Below, one piece after another: positions 1-9,178 of a stretch of DNA of 64,000 bases. Source of the stretch: Moniliophthora roreri (lineage: Eukaryota > Basidiomycota > Agaricomycetes > Agaricales > Marasmiaceae); NCBI GenBank assembly GCA_001466705.2, contig LATX02000013.1:682001-746000 (forward strand), in the 5' to 3' direction. Each line of letters opens with the position of its first letter. Within the stretch, counting starts at the first letter, position 1. The notes below the pieces were generated by a model. That model did no database searches, had not been told where the DNA came from, and was given only the letters and a program-made list of their open reading frames with translations. A program made the translations under genes and the position numbers.

Positions 1-821
1 GGCCTCAATGCTCCCTTCTCTTTCTTAGCTACAAAGAAGAAAGGGGAAGCCATTGGAGATTTCGATTTGCGAATATATCCCTTCCGCAGGTTTTCCTCAA
101 GAAACTTGTCCTGCTCTTCCTGTTCTACTGGGCTTAACAGGTATAGCTTGCAATTCCTCGGGACGAAATCTGGCTTGAGATCGATCACGTGGTCGTACGT
201 TCGAACTGGTGGGAATCGTTCCGCCTTTCCTTTTTCGAAATGATCTCGATATCCTAATAGGTAGTCCGGGATGAGTTCTTCTATTTCCCTTTTAACCGTT
301 TGATGTTGATGAGCCATCTCCTGTGATGCCGTAGTTTTGGCTCTTATGAGGACCTCTGGTTCTAGATCGTCCAAGACCCCTTTGAATCTTTTAATCTGGA
401 TTCTTCGTCGCGGTTGGAACTGGATTTCCCCAGTTTCCCAATCGATGGTGGAGTTGTGATGTCTCAGCCACGGAAGCCCCAAGATCATGTCTTCGTCTCC
501 TATGCCAGAGATCATGAAGTTTTCTCGAAATTCCTTTCCGGCTATTTGAAACTCCAATTCCACAACATGCGTTATCCATGCCGTTCTGTTGGCTGTTCTA
601 TCGACATTGAAAACTCAGATCTTTTCTAGTAGCTGGATCCACTTCTTCCCTAACGTTCTGGCAAGTCCCGTACTTATAAACCTCCCTCCTGCCCCTGAAT
701 CTAGCAAGGCTTTTGTTTCGATGTTTCGTGTTCCCACTTTGTACTGGAGAGGAATATGCATAGAATTTCGATCCATTTTAGCTAGTACAAAGTGCGAAAT
801 AGTTATCGGCGGTGGAGCCAT
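1..821 (-). pseudogene. Gypsy pol fragment: aspartic protease and start of reverse transcriptase
   Basis: Starts near 821 in the -1 frame relative to gag. The retropepsin active site reads LLDSGAGGRFIS, about 40 residues in, and the conserved flap-side motif GLPWLRHHN follows about 85 residues later. Near the left edge the frame reads KSKSPMASPF, the usual start of the Gypsy RT domain. An in-frame TGA at 617-615, between LEKI and VFNVD, sits where family members carry arginine, consistent with CGA to TGA decay. The remainder of RT, RNase H and integrase is outside the window. In an intact element this polyprotein would mature Gag-Pol and copy the genomic RNA into cDNA. Confidence 0.8.
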
Positions 822-838
822 CGTCCTCGTCCGCCGGT

Positions 839-2077
839 TTAAAAACCCTCTTGTTCCATTAAGTCGATGAGAAAGTCCTTGTCCTCCTTCAGCTGCTCGT
901 TCACCAGGGCCCTGATCTTAGCAAACCTTTCTTCCTTTGTAAGCTTCTTTGGTTCTTCCTGCTTTCGTTCATCCTTCTTTGGTGCATCTGGACAATCCTT
1001 GATGCGATGTCCCGGCCTTCCACATCTGAAACATAACCCTTTTGCCATGTATTCCTTTCGATCAATCTCAGTGATCTGCTTGATGGCGACGTCTTCCTTC
1101 TTCCTAAAGCTTCTTTGCGGCTTCCTTCCTCCATGTTCTTCATCCCACGTCTTTCCGTATTCCAATGCTTGTTTGTAACTTTCGTCGAACAGAATCGTGG
1201 CGTCCATCCAGTCCTTGATCGTAGTAGGGGCACCTTCTGGCCACGTCATGATTTTGAGAGCCAAGCTTCGTGGTAACCCTCTTTTGAATGCCACTATTTG
1301 TGCTGCGTCGTTATACCCGGTTTGTTTCACCAGGTAGGTGAACTGATAAGTGTACTCATCGGCTCTTTCCTTCATCCTAAGGTCCTTGAGTTCGAGTTGT
1401 GCTTTTAAGGCAGGATCAAGAGGCTCGAAGGAGGTCCTAAAGTCGTCTAAGAATTCTGTCCAGGTGACCTTCTCAGCATCTGCATCATATGCGAGTAGCA
1501 GGTTGGTTTTGTCATTCTTCCAGAATTCTCTGGGTCCATCCGTGATATATGAAAGAAGAAATAGCTTCTTTGTCCTGTCATCGGGAAACGCCTTCGGATT
1601 AAGCGCTACATAAATCAAAACCTCTCGTAGAAACTTCTTTGCGTCTTTTCGTGCTCCTGTAAAGGCTCTTGGGAGCACTGCTTTTACTTTCTTTATCGCC
1701 GACACTACTTGTACCGGCATTGCGGAACCTATGACAGCTTCTTCGACTTCCGGTTCCTCCTTCTTGGGTCTACTTCCAGACGGCTTTTTGTCTTCGGCCA
1801 TTATTTCAGTCTGTATCTTTGGTGATCGGGGGCTGTTCTTTAGTCCTCTTAGTAGTTGTTGGAACGGGTCTAGCTCCTCCTGAGATTCGGTAGAGATATT
1901 CAATGTATCCGAGTCTGAGGGTTTCAGTGTATTCGGCGAGAACTCTTCTTCGTGTTCGATCGTCTTCGATCCAGCCGGAGTGGATAATGGGATCGAGATT
2001 CTCCTTGTTCCTGGGTCTTCGGCTGGTATCTCTGTCAGTGGCTGACTCATTAGCGATGGCGATTGCAAGGGGGTCAA
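839..2077 (-). CDS. gag: Gypsy Gag polyprotein with CCHC zinc knuckle
   Basis: A 412-codon open frame. Its centre carries the retrotransposon Gag region (FLREVLIYVALNP through DWMDATILFDESYKQ). A classical zinc knuckle, CFRCGRPGHRIKDC, lies about 55 residues before the C-terminus, followed by a lysine/glutamate-rich tail. Gag forms the virus-like particle and binds element RNA through the knuckle. The first ATG is at 2077, but the N-terminal 90 residues are Ser/Pro-rich and overlap another ORF. A second candidate start, MAEDKKPSG at 1801, lies four bases after the stop of that upstream ORF and may be the true start. The stop codon (841-839) lies in a T-run where the downstream pol frame is -1. 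The frame has no internal stop. Confidence 0.85.
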   Translation of the reverse strand: MTPLQSPSLMSQPLTEIPAEDPGTRRISIPLSTPAGSKTIEHEEEFSPNTLKPSDSDTLNISTESQEELDPFQQLLRGLKNSPRSPKIQTEIMAEDKKPSGSRPKKEEPEVEEAVIGSAMPVQVVSAIKKVKAVLPRAFTGARKDAKKFLREVLIYVALNPKAFPDDRTKKLFLLSYITDGPREFWKNDKTNLLLAYDADAEKVTWTEFLDDFRTSFEPLDPALKAQLELKDLRMKERADEYTYQFTYLVKQTGYNDAAQIVAFKRGLPRSLALKIMTWPEGAPTTIKDWMDATILFDESYKQALEYGKTWDEEHGGRKPQRSFRKKEDVAIKQITEIDRKEYMAKGLCFRCGRPGHRIKDCPDAPKKDERKQEEPKKLTKEERFAKIRALVNEQLKEDKDFLIDLMEQEGF

Positions 2078-2261
2078 TAGCTCTCTGTGGGACGCTCAGG
2101 TTAATAGTGGGATCGCTCGTCCACCAGGATTCAATATGGATTGGGTTAGTTGCCCACGCCGGCGCGCTTCCGCTTTGGCTATGTCTTGTTCTAGCTGTTT
2201 CTCTGTCCGTGGCGGCGTCTTGTCGTTCCTTAGTGATGCCTAAACCTGGATAGGTTGGCAA
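1806..2261 (-). CDS. Upstream ORF of the Gypsy element (possible Gag leader protein)
   Basis: A 151-codon frame running from just downstream of the LTR to a TGA at 1808-1806. The second half has charged, helical-looking sequence (RRVLAEYTETLRLGYIEYLY), and this seems less likely to be random read-through than the N-terminus of the overlapping gag frame. It ends immediately before the alternative gag ATG at 1801, an arrangement that would suit termination-reinitiation. It could instead be the N-terminal part of Gag put out of frame by an indel. No family recognised. Confidence 0.4.
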   Translation of the reverse strand: MPTYPGLGITKERQDAATDRETARTRHSQSGSAPAWATNPIHIESWWTSDPTINLSVPQRAIDPLAIAIANESATDRDTSRRPRNKENLDPIIHSGWIEDDRTRRRVLAEYTETLRLGYIEYLYRISGGARPVPTTTKRTKEQPPITKDTD

Positions 2262-2265
2262 TTGA

Positions 2266-2284
2266 TCAGCTTGACCTTGTGTTA
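2266..2284 (-). promoter_or_regulatory. Putative primer-binding site of the self-priming (Tf1/sushi) type
   Basis: Directly downstream of the LTR end, the minus strand reads ACACAAG followed by GTCAAGCTGA. Both blocks are complementary to the element's own LTR (TCAGCTTGAC and CTTGTGT, lying close together near the expected transcription start) rather than to a tRNA 3' end that I can recognise. In the Tf1/sushi group of chromodomain Gypsy elements the mRNA 5' end primes itself through such a site. Function is inferred. Confidence 0.5.
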
Positions 2285-2684
2285 TGTTACTTGCGTAGCA
2301 ACGTCAACTCAACTACTCTAGCGAAGTTCGTCCTTCGTCTCAAGCAGTTTTCAAGTTCAAGTTTGAGTTCGTTCAGCAGTTGCTGAAGTTCAGAGATCCT
2401 TCAATACTGGCGTTGACACAAGTATAGATTAACCAGGTCAAGCTGAAGACTTAGAGTCTTAGCTTGAACGTTTAAATACGTTACAACCGAATAAGTACTA
2501 ACTATATATGTATAGCCGACGAACTTGGTGATTGTCTAAGATTTCCCGAAGCTATTGGGATATGAGTAATATAGTACAAAGGATAGAGGAAATGGGGACT
2601 GGTAAGGTGAATGAGTCCGATGAGAAAGGGAAGCATATGTAGTATTACAAGGAGGAAAGAAGTAAGAAGAGAAAGTTTGTAACA
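2285..2684 (-). repeat. Gypsy LTR (5' LTR of the minus-strand element), 400 bp
   Basis: On the minus strand it begins TGTTACAAAC and ends AAGTAACA, giving the TGTTAC/GTAACA terminal inverted repeat. It aligns with the plus-strand LTR at 6101-6473: both start TGTTACAAAC, share the block AGCTTGACCTGGTTAATC, and end in GTTGCTNNGCAAGTNA-type sequence. A TATA-like TATTTAAA lies about 30 bp upstream of the AGCTTGACC block. The right flank (2685 on) is RNase H coding sequence of another element. Confidence 0.85.
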
Positions 2685-4592
2685 GAACCGGTTCTGCGGT
2701 TACCTGATCCGAAACAACTTTTTATAATCGAAACTGACGCATCAAAATGGGCATCCGGAGGAGTTCTCTGACAGGAGGGACCAGATGGGGAACTACACCC
2801 ATGTGGATATATCTCACACGCGCTCGACGCCACAGAAAGGAACTATGAGATTTACGACAGGGAACTACTTGCGATTGTTTGAGCTTTGGACACATGGAGG
2901 CATTACCTTATGGAAGGACCCTACCTGGTGACAGTTCTATGCGATCACAAGAACCTCACTTATTTCCGCACAGCACAAAAACTGAACTGAAGGCAAGCTC
3001 GGTGGAGCCTCACCCTTTCGATGTTCGACCTGCGGTTGATACACGTTCTGGGACGGGAAATGGTACAATCAGACGCACTCTCCAGGAGGACTGATCATGT
3101 GCATGGATCGGATACCGATAACGAAGAAGTGATAATGCTGCCGGACCAGCTATTCGTTAACGTTGTCAATATCGAGTTACAAGATAAGTTGAAAGATCGT
3201 TTGGGATCCGATGACTTTCACAAAATGGCATTAGAAGCCCTGACAACTACCAGATTGCCACCGATCAAATCGGCGTTATCCGACTGGGAGATCAATAACA
3301 GTTTGATACGATACAAGGGGAGAATTTATGTTCCAGACGACATGCTCCTCCGATGGGAAATTACGAAGACGATACACGAAGGGCAGCCTTTTGGACACCC
3401 TGGACAATTCGGAACTCTGGACCTTGTGCAATGGGACTACTGGTGGCCAGGGATGGCTAAATTTGTCAAGAGCTTTGTGGACGGCTGCGCTGTATGCCAG
3501 CAAATGAAAATCAACACTCATCCAACAAAAGTAGGATTACAGCCAATTGAAAGCATGGCGAATGTGACGCCCTTCCAGATCATCAGCATGGATCTTGTGA
3601 CGGACTTGCCAGAGTCAGATGGCTTTGATACGATAATGGTCGTGGTAGACCATTCATCCTCGAAGGGGGCTATTTTTATTCCATGCACCAAGAAATTGGA
3701 CGCCCCCCAAGCAGCAGAACTTCTCTTATGCAACGTATACAAAAGATATGGACTCCCAGACAAGATCATCTCCAACCGAGACCCCAGATTTGCGGCTGCA
3801 GTCTTCCAAGAAACTATGAGACTTTTAGAAGTTAAACATGCGATGAGTACCGCTTATCATCCCCAGAGTGACGGAGAAACTGAAAGAGTCAATCAGGAAG
3901 TAGAAATATACCTGAGAATGTTCTGCTCGAAAGAACAAACTGAATGGAGTTCCTACCTCCACATGGCGGAATTCGCACACAATAATAGAACTCATTTAGT
4001 AACTTGGAACTCCCCGTTCTTTATGATCATGGGGTACAATCCAAGACTGCTACCCACGGCCTTCAAAAAAACCTCTGTTCCATTGGTGGAAGAAAGACTA
4101 AATAGACTGCGGAAATTACGTGGCTAGGTAGCTGGGATGATGGAGATAGTGTGAAGAAAAATGATCGAAAGGGCGAACAGAGGAATGGACAAGTTTACAG
4201 AAGGACAGAAAGTATGGTTAGAAGGGAAGAATCTCGACTTTGGATACCCGAGTAGGAAACTCTCGCCAAAACGGGAAGGGCCTTTTGTCGTCGAGAAAGT
4301 CATGGGACCTGTGACCTACAAGTTAAAGCTTCCGTCCCAGTGGAAAGTTCACCCTGTTTTCCATGCCGGCCTGCTAACGCCGTACAAAGAAACCGAGGCC
4401 CACAGAAGGAACTTTCTAGAACCACCTCTGGACATAATAGATGGTCATGAGGAGTTCAAAATCGAAGCCATCATTGGTCACAAGCCACTGCGGAGGCCCA
4501 GACGTTACCCCGTGTCGTGAAAAGGCTTCGATTCATCACATAATGAGTGGAAGACAAGAGGAACTCGAACACACTATGGACATTTACCTTGA
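2685..4592 (+). pseudogene. Gypsy pol remnant: RNase H, integrase, chromodomain
   Basis: One reading frame is maintained from 2685 to about 4592 without an indel. RNase H is seen first (ETDASKWASGG, then YDRELLAIV and [10 protein letters not shown]). Next come the zinc-binding region (HEGQPFGHPGQ and CAVCQQMK), the integrase core (ISMDLVTDLPESDGFDTIMV, YHPQSDGETERVNQ) and a C-terminal VHPVFHAGLLTPY motif. A chromodomain-like stretch follows (EEFKIEAIIGHK to DSSHNEWKT). Internal stops are TGA at 2769, 2880 and 2988, where family members have Arg, a TAG at 4125, a TGA near 4152, and a TGA replacing the chromodomain tryptophan near 4518. The enzyme would have integrated cDNA with chromatin targeting; it is now inactive. 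Confidence 0.85.
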
Positions 4593-4636
4593 CTATATAA
4601 TCAAGAACAAGCTGTGACCTGGTAGACCCCAACACC

Positions 4637-6089
4637 ATGTCGAATGCATCTTCTTCCTCTAGCGATAATTCTAACAGCAGTTGCAGCCTCCCCCAACCTC
4701 CCTCTGGAACTAGTACACATTTCTCCGACGACATCACGTATACCGGATCCTTTACTCCCTCTCCCTTCGAATTGCTATTCTTGGTCAATACCGGCGGACA
4801 TGACGACACCCTTTGAACGGCATCTGTGGGACAGCCCCACCTACAGTTCGCCATTGATGGTCTCATACGTCTTTGGGCCCAACGTGCCTCCCTCAATGCG
4901 ATCATTGAGGAGACGAATGTATACACAGCTGATCTGGCGTTCAATGCAACAGCCAGCAGACCAACTCCCCTGAATCTCCAGGGACCGATGACGGTACCGT
5001 CTTTCCCAGTTCATTCTAACAGATTAGAACTTCAACTTCACGCCCAATTATCTGGGTTAGGTCCCCTCCCCTCGGACGTTTGTGACTCAGATCCAAATGA
5101 TCCAGAGTTCCTACGAGCAACAGCGACATACCGTGCCAGGCTCGGGGCAGCTGTGGAACTTGCCCAAGATCAGAACCAGCTTTGTCCCCGTCATACCAGA
5201 GCAGAGCCTCTTTTACCTGGGACGGTTGGTTCCCCCTTTGTGGTCCCCAAGCTCGAGTCCCCCTCCGATCTTGGTTTCGTCAAACTCGAACCCGATTCTG
5301 ATTCCCCCTCCAAACTTACATACCCTCCCGACTCTACCTCCCCCCGTGATTCCACCCCCATCTACGCCCAGTCCATTGGTGTCGCCTCGGCCTCTCCCTC
5401 CCCTGCCGCCCAACCTCAGCCCAATGCTCCACCAACATCCCTTCCAACACCCTCCTTCGACCCCTTCGACGTCCACGATGAACAACTCGCCCCTGCCTCA
5501 GTACCTTTCTTGGCAGATGGATGATTCAACCTGGCCTTCGTCAGCATCCAAGACACCGTCAGGGCCAACCCAAACATACAGATCGATACTCGAACGTTCA
5601 CAAACCCCTGGACCCCAACCCGGTACGGTCACGCAAGCTTCAGTATGGGACGATGAGAACATCTCCAAAACCGCGGAGGAGACAGCGAGACGAGCGACCA
5701 TCAAAGAGGTCCATGAATTTCTCTGTGCCCTGTGTGCAGGATGGCGTACCACTGCACCCAAAACTGTCTGAGCTACCGTTGCAAGGAGTGCAGATTATTT
5801 GCACCTGGGCATATACCTTGGCATTGCAGTCTCCGACAAAGGCCGCATAGATCTCCTCGAACGGACCATCCCGGGAGCACACGGCCTCCTAACTACGATC
5901 TCCACGGGTGTGACTACGATGATGATCTCTATGGAGACGGTGAGCAGTGATGGCCCGGTCGGATCCAAAGTAGATGATCCAGATGATCTGGTCCCGGTTT
6001 TTGTTGAAATCCCAGACCACGAAGCACAGGAGGTGATGTTGCCAGATGGACGCATTGTACAGGTAGTCAGAACGGGGTCTGCTACGTAA
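4637..6089 (+). pseudogene. Extra 3' ORF of the Gypsy element, frameshifted, with a Cys/His cluster
   Basis: Begins MSNASSSSSDNSNSS after the chromodomain. The frame is open to 5524 apart from a TGA near 4814. The middle is strongly Pro/Ser-rich. The coding signal then continues in two other frames: KTAEETARRATIKEVHEFLC up to about 5740, a Cys/His cluster CRMAYHCTQNCLSYRCKEC at 5732-5790, and an acidic tail ending DGRIVQVVRTGSAT at 6089. At least two frameshifts are therefore needed. The Cys/His cluster suggests a small zinc-binding nucleic-acid protein. Downstream accessory ORFs of this kind are, to my knowledge, found in basidiomycete Gypsy elements; their role is unknown. Confidence 0.55.
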
Positions 6090-6100
6090 AAATGGGGTAG

Positions 6101-6473
6101 TGTTACAAACACTTCGGACACATTTCTTTTCCTCTCCACTGTACTACCATGTGATCGTATTTCCTTCTCTCTTGTTCCATTCTTTTCTATATGACTCAGA
6201 AATGGCTCCGATGTAGACTTACTAATCGTTCTATACTCCTCTACGACATTCCAGTAACTACAAACGAGTAACTACATTGTACTTATTTAAGGACTGCGAA
6301 CTGGGTCGAAGCTCTCCAGCTTGACCTGGTTAATCTATAACTTGTGTTAGCAAAGAACGGTTGGAACTCAGAACCTCGAAAGTCCCTTCGAGCATACTCG
6401 AACTTGAACCTAGTCTCGACATTGCTTCTAAGCTTTGTTGAGTTGTTGACGTTGCTGTGCAAGTGACGTAACA
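6101..6473 (+). repeat. Gypsy LTR (3' LTR of the plus-strand element), 373 bp
   Basis: Starts TGTTACAAAC right after the purine-rich AAAAATGGGGTAG and ends GACGTAACA. A TATTTAAG box near 6285 lies about 30 bp before CCAGCTTGACCTGG, the likely start of the R region. Homologous to the LTR at 2285-2684 and to the fragment at 7730-7967. Confidence 0.9.
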
Positions 6474-7029
6474 TAATGTGTGTGAATTATAGTAAATTAC
6501 TTTTGAATTTATGTTGATAAATTTCTTATGATTTTACTAGCATAATACACATGTATTATGCTGACATTATGCTAAACATTACCTTGATTTTATGCTATAT
6601 TGTACAGCATCTATAATAAAGCATAAAACTCATGTAGTACTTATCTGATTTATGCTTATTTTATGCTATAAAGAGGAATTAGCATAAGTATACCATTTCA
6701 CATAAAGTAAGGTACATACCTTATGTTAAATAGAGTTCATGTGATTATTAAGCATTTGACATCATTTTACCTCTGATATATTTAGCATAATTCTTGGGAA
6801 TTATACATGCCTTATAGTAATAAATTGTGAAGATGGAGAGCAGACCTACCTTTAGATGTAATTAAAAGTAAGTACTAAGAATCATTAGAGTAATACATAT
6901 ACATTATGATAAAATTGTCTAAGGTTTATATTGATTGATAAGACACTATATAATATGCTAATAATTAGTATATTACCTCAGAATGTACTAATCATTGGTC
7001 TCCATGCAGGTAATGTAGATTCAATGTAG

Positions 7030-7729
7030 ATTAGTCTTTATGCAGTAAGTATAGTCCTCATGCATGGCGACAGTATAGACTCCCTGCAGACAGTATAGGC
7101 TCCATGCAGACAGTATAGGCTCTGTGCAGACAGTATAGGCTCTGTGCAGGCAGTATAGGCTCTATGCAGGCAGTATAGTCTCCATGCAGGCAGTATAGGC
7201 TCTGTGCAGACAGTATAGGCTCAGTATAGTCTCTGTGCAGGCAGTATAGTCTATGCAGGCAGTATAGTCTCTATGCAAACAGTATAGGCTCCGTGCAGGC
7301 AGTACAGTCTCTGTGCAGGCAGTATAGCCTCCATGCAGACAGTATAGGCTTCATGCAGTAAATATAGGCTTTATGTAGTAAATATAGTCTTCATACATAG
7401 TCTATGCAGGCACTATAGTCTCTGTGCAGGCAGTATAGGCTCCATGCAGGCAGTATAGGCTCCGTGCAGACAGTATAGGCTCAGTATAGTCTCTGTGCAG
7501 GCATTATAGTCTCTATGCAGACAGTATAGGCTCCATGCAGGCAGTATAGTCTCCATGCAGGCAGTATAGGCTCTGTGCAGACAGTATAGGCTCAGTATAG
7601 TCTCTGTGCAGGCAGTATAGTCTCTGTGCAGGCATTATAGTCTCTGTGCAGACAGTATAGGCTCCATGCAGACAGTATATGCAGGCAGTATAGGCTCTGT
7701 GCAGGCAGTACAGTTCCTGTGCAGGCTCA
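7030..7729 (+). repeat. 20-bp minisatellite array, left arm of palindrome
   Basis: About 33 tandem units of consensus GCAGRCAGTATAGKCTCYRT. Most units are exactly 20 bp, a few are shortened or fused, and variants occur at the R, K, Y positions. Units differ mainly by transitions. Confidence 0.9.
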
Positions 7730-7967
7730 GGTTCTATAACGTTCTAGTAGATACAAACAAGTAGCTACAATGTACCTATTTAAAGGCTGCAGAACTGGGT
7801 CTAAGCTCCTCAACTTGACCTGGTTAATCATAACTTGTGTTTAGCAATGACTAGTTGGATCTCAGAACCTCAGAAGCTTCTGAGTGAACTCGAACTTGAA
7901 CCTTGTCTTGACTTCACTTCGTCTAAGTGTTGTTGAGTGTTGACGTTGCTGTGCAAGTGACATAACA
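7730..7967 (+). repeat. 5'-truncated solo Gypsy LTR at the palindrome centre
   Basis: Aligns with the 3' two-thirds of the LTR at 6101-6473: shared TACAAAC, TTTAAAGGCTGC, AACTTGACCTGGTTAATC, and the end GTGCAAGTGACATAACA. It lacks the first third including TGTTAC, so the left boundary is a truncation and no target duplication can be scored. Same orientation as the 6101-6473 LTR. Confidence 0.8.
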
Positions 7968-8622
7968 GAGACTATACTAACTGCACAGAGACCATACACA
8001 TAACATAGAGGCTATACTTACTGCATAAAGGCCATACTGCCTGTATTAACCATGTATGGAGACTATAATACTGCCTGCACAGAGGTTATACTTACTGCAT
8101 AGAGGCTATACTTACTGCATAGAGGTCATACCCACTGCACAGAGACTATACTGCCTGCATAGACTATGCATGAAGACTATATTTACTGCATGGAGCCTAT
8201 ACTGTCTGCATGAAGGCTATACTGTCTGCATGGAGACTATACTGCCTGCACAGAGACTATACTGCCTGCATAGAGCCTATACTTTCTGCATAGAGCCTAT
8301 ACTGTCTGCACAGAGACTATACTGCCTGCACAGAGACTATACTGAGCCTATGCTGTCTGCACAGAGCCTATACTGCCTGCATGGAGACTATACTGCCTGC
8401 ATGGAGACCATACTGCCTGCATAGACTATGCATGAAGACTATATTTACTGCATGGAGCCTATACTGTCTGCATGGAGGCTATACTGTCTGCACAGAGACT
8501 GTACTGCCTGCACAGAGCCTATACTGTCTGCACAGAGCCTATACTGTCTGCATGGAGCCTATACTGTCAGAGTCTATACTGTTGCTATGCATGAGGACTA
8601 TACTTACTGCATAAAGACTAAT
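7968..8622 (-). repeat. 20-bp minisatellite array, right arm (inverted)
   Basis: Reverse-complement counterpart of the left array: repeated GACTATACTGCCTGCAYRGA-type units of 20 bp. Apparent open frames here (for example 8056-8424) are translation of the repeat and not genes. Confidence 0.9.
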
Positions 8623-9178
8623 CTACATTGAATCTACATTACCTGCATGGAGACCAAGGATTAGTACATTCTGGAGTAATATACTAATTATTAGCATATT
8701 ATATAGTATCTTATCAATCAATATAAACCTTAGACAATTTTATCATAATGTATATGTATTACTCTAATGATTCTTAGTACTTACTTTTAATTACATCTAA
8801 AGGTAGGTCTGCTCTCCATCTTCACAATTTATTACTATAAGGCATGTATAATTCCCAAGAATTATGCTAAATATATCAGAGGTAAAATGATATCAAATGC
8901 TTAATAATCACATGAACTCTATTCAACATAAGATATGTACTTTACTTTATGTGAAATGGTATACTTATGCTAATTCCTCTTTATAGCATAAAATAAGCAT
9001 AAATCAGATAAGTACTACATGAGTTTTATGCTTTATTATAGATGCTGTACAATATAGCATAAAATCAAGGTAATGTTTAGCATAATATCAGCATAATACA
9101 TGTGTATTATGCTAGTAAAATCATAAGAAATTTATCAACATAAATTCAAAAGTAATTTACTATAATTCACATACATTA

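Larger units (their letters stand above)
1..2684 (-). mobile_element. Ty3/Gypsy chromovirus-type LTR retrotransposon, 5' half (runs off left edge)
   Basis: Read on the minus strand the order is LTR (2684 to 2285), primer-binding region, upstream ORF, gag with a CCHC knuckle, aspartic protease and the beginning of reverse transcriptase, which is cut by the window edge. This is the canonical Ty3/Gypsy order. The element sits inside the RNase H region of a plus-strand relative that resumes at 2685, so it is a nested, opposite-orientation insertion. The other LTR and the second target-site copy lie left of the window. Only one clear premature stop is seen in the coding part, so the insertion is younger than most repeats here. 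Confidence 0.85.
2685..6473 (+). mobile_element. Ty3/Gypsy chromodomain retrotransposon, 3' half
   Basis: Plus-strand element interrupted at 2685 by the minus-strand Gypsy element; its gag, protease and RT should lie left of the window. It retains RNase H, integrase, a chromodomain-like C-terminus, an additional 3' ORF, a purine-rich tract just before the LTR, and the 3' LTR at 6101-6473. The five bases after the LTR (TAATG) should be one target-site copy. Those bases also begin the AT-rich arm of the large palindrome, so the element appears inserted in that arm. Confidence 0.85.
6474..9178. repeat. 2.7-kb near-perfect palindrome (long inverted repeat)
   Basis: The left arm (6474-7729) and right arm (7968-9178) are inverted copies. 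The outermost bases TAATGTGTGTGAATTATAG on the left match the reverse complement of the right end at 9178 with one mismatch in the first 30. Each arm has an outer AT-rich part of about 570-590 bp, rich in the motif TTATGCT, and an inner array of a 20-bp minisatellite. A 238-bp Gypsy LTR fragment forms the spacer. No open frame other than read-through of the tandem repeats. It could be a foldback-type element or an inverted duplication. The true left end is hidden because the Gypsy element cuts the left arm at 6473. Confidence 0.85.

Noticed and set aside
4471..4944. 157-codon minus-strand ORF
   Set aside because: Antisense to the Gypsy chromodomain and 3' ORF; no domain.
5082..5771. Separate Pro-rich 229-codon gene
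   Set aside because: The first part is a shadow of the 3' ORF of the Gypsy element, and the last part is its frameshifted continuation.
7030..8622. CRISPR-like regular repeats
   Set aside because: Units are contiguous with no unique spacers, and the genome is eukaryotic; this is a minisatellite.
8056..8631. Overlapping plus-strand ORFs with many Cys, Leu and Tyr
   Set aside because: They are direct translation of the 20-bp minisatellite; the repeat period explains the composition.
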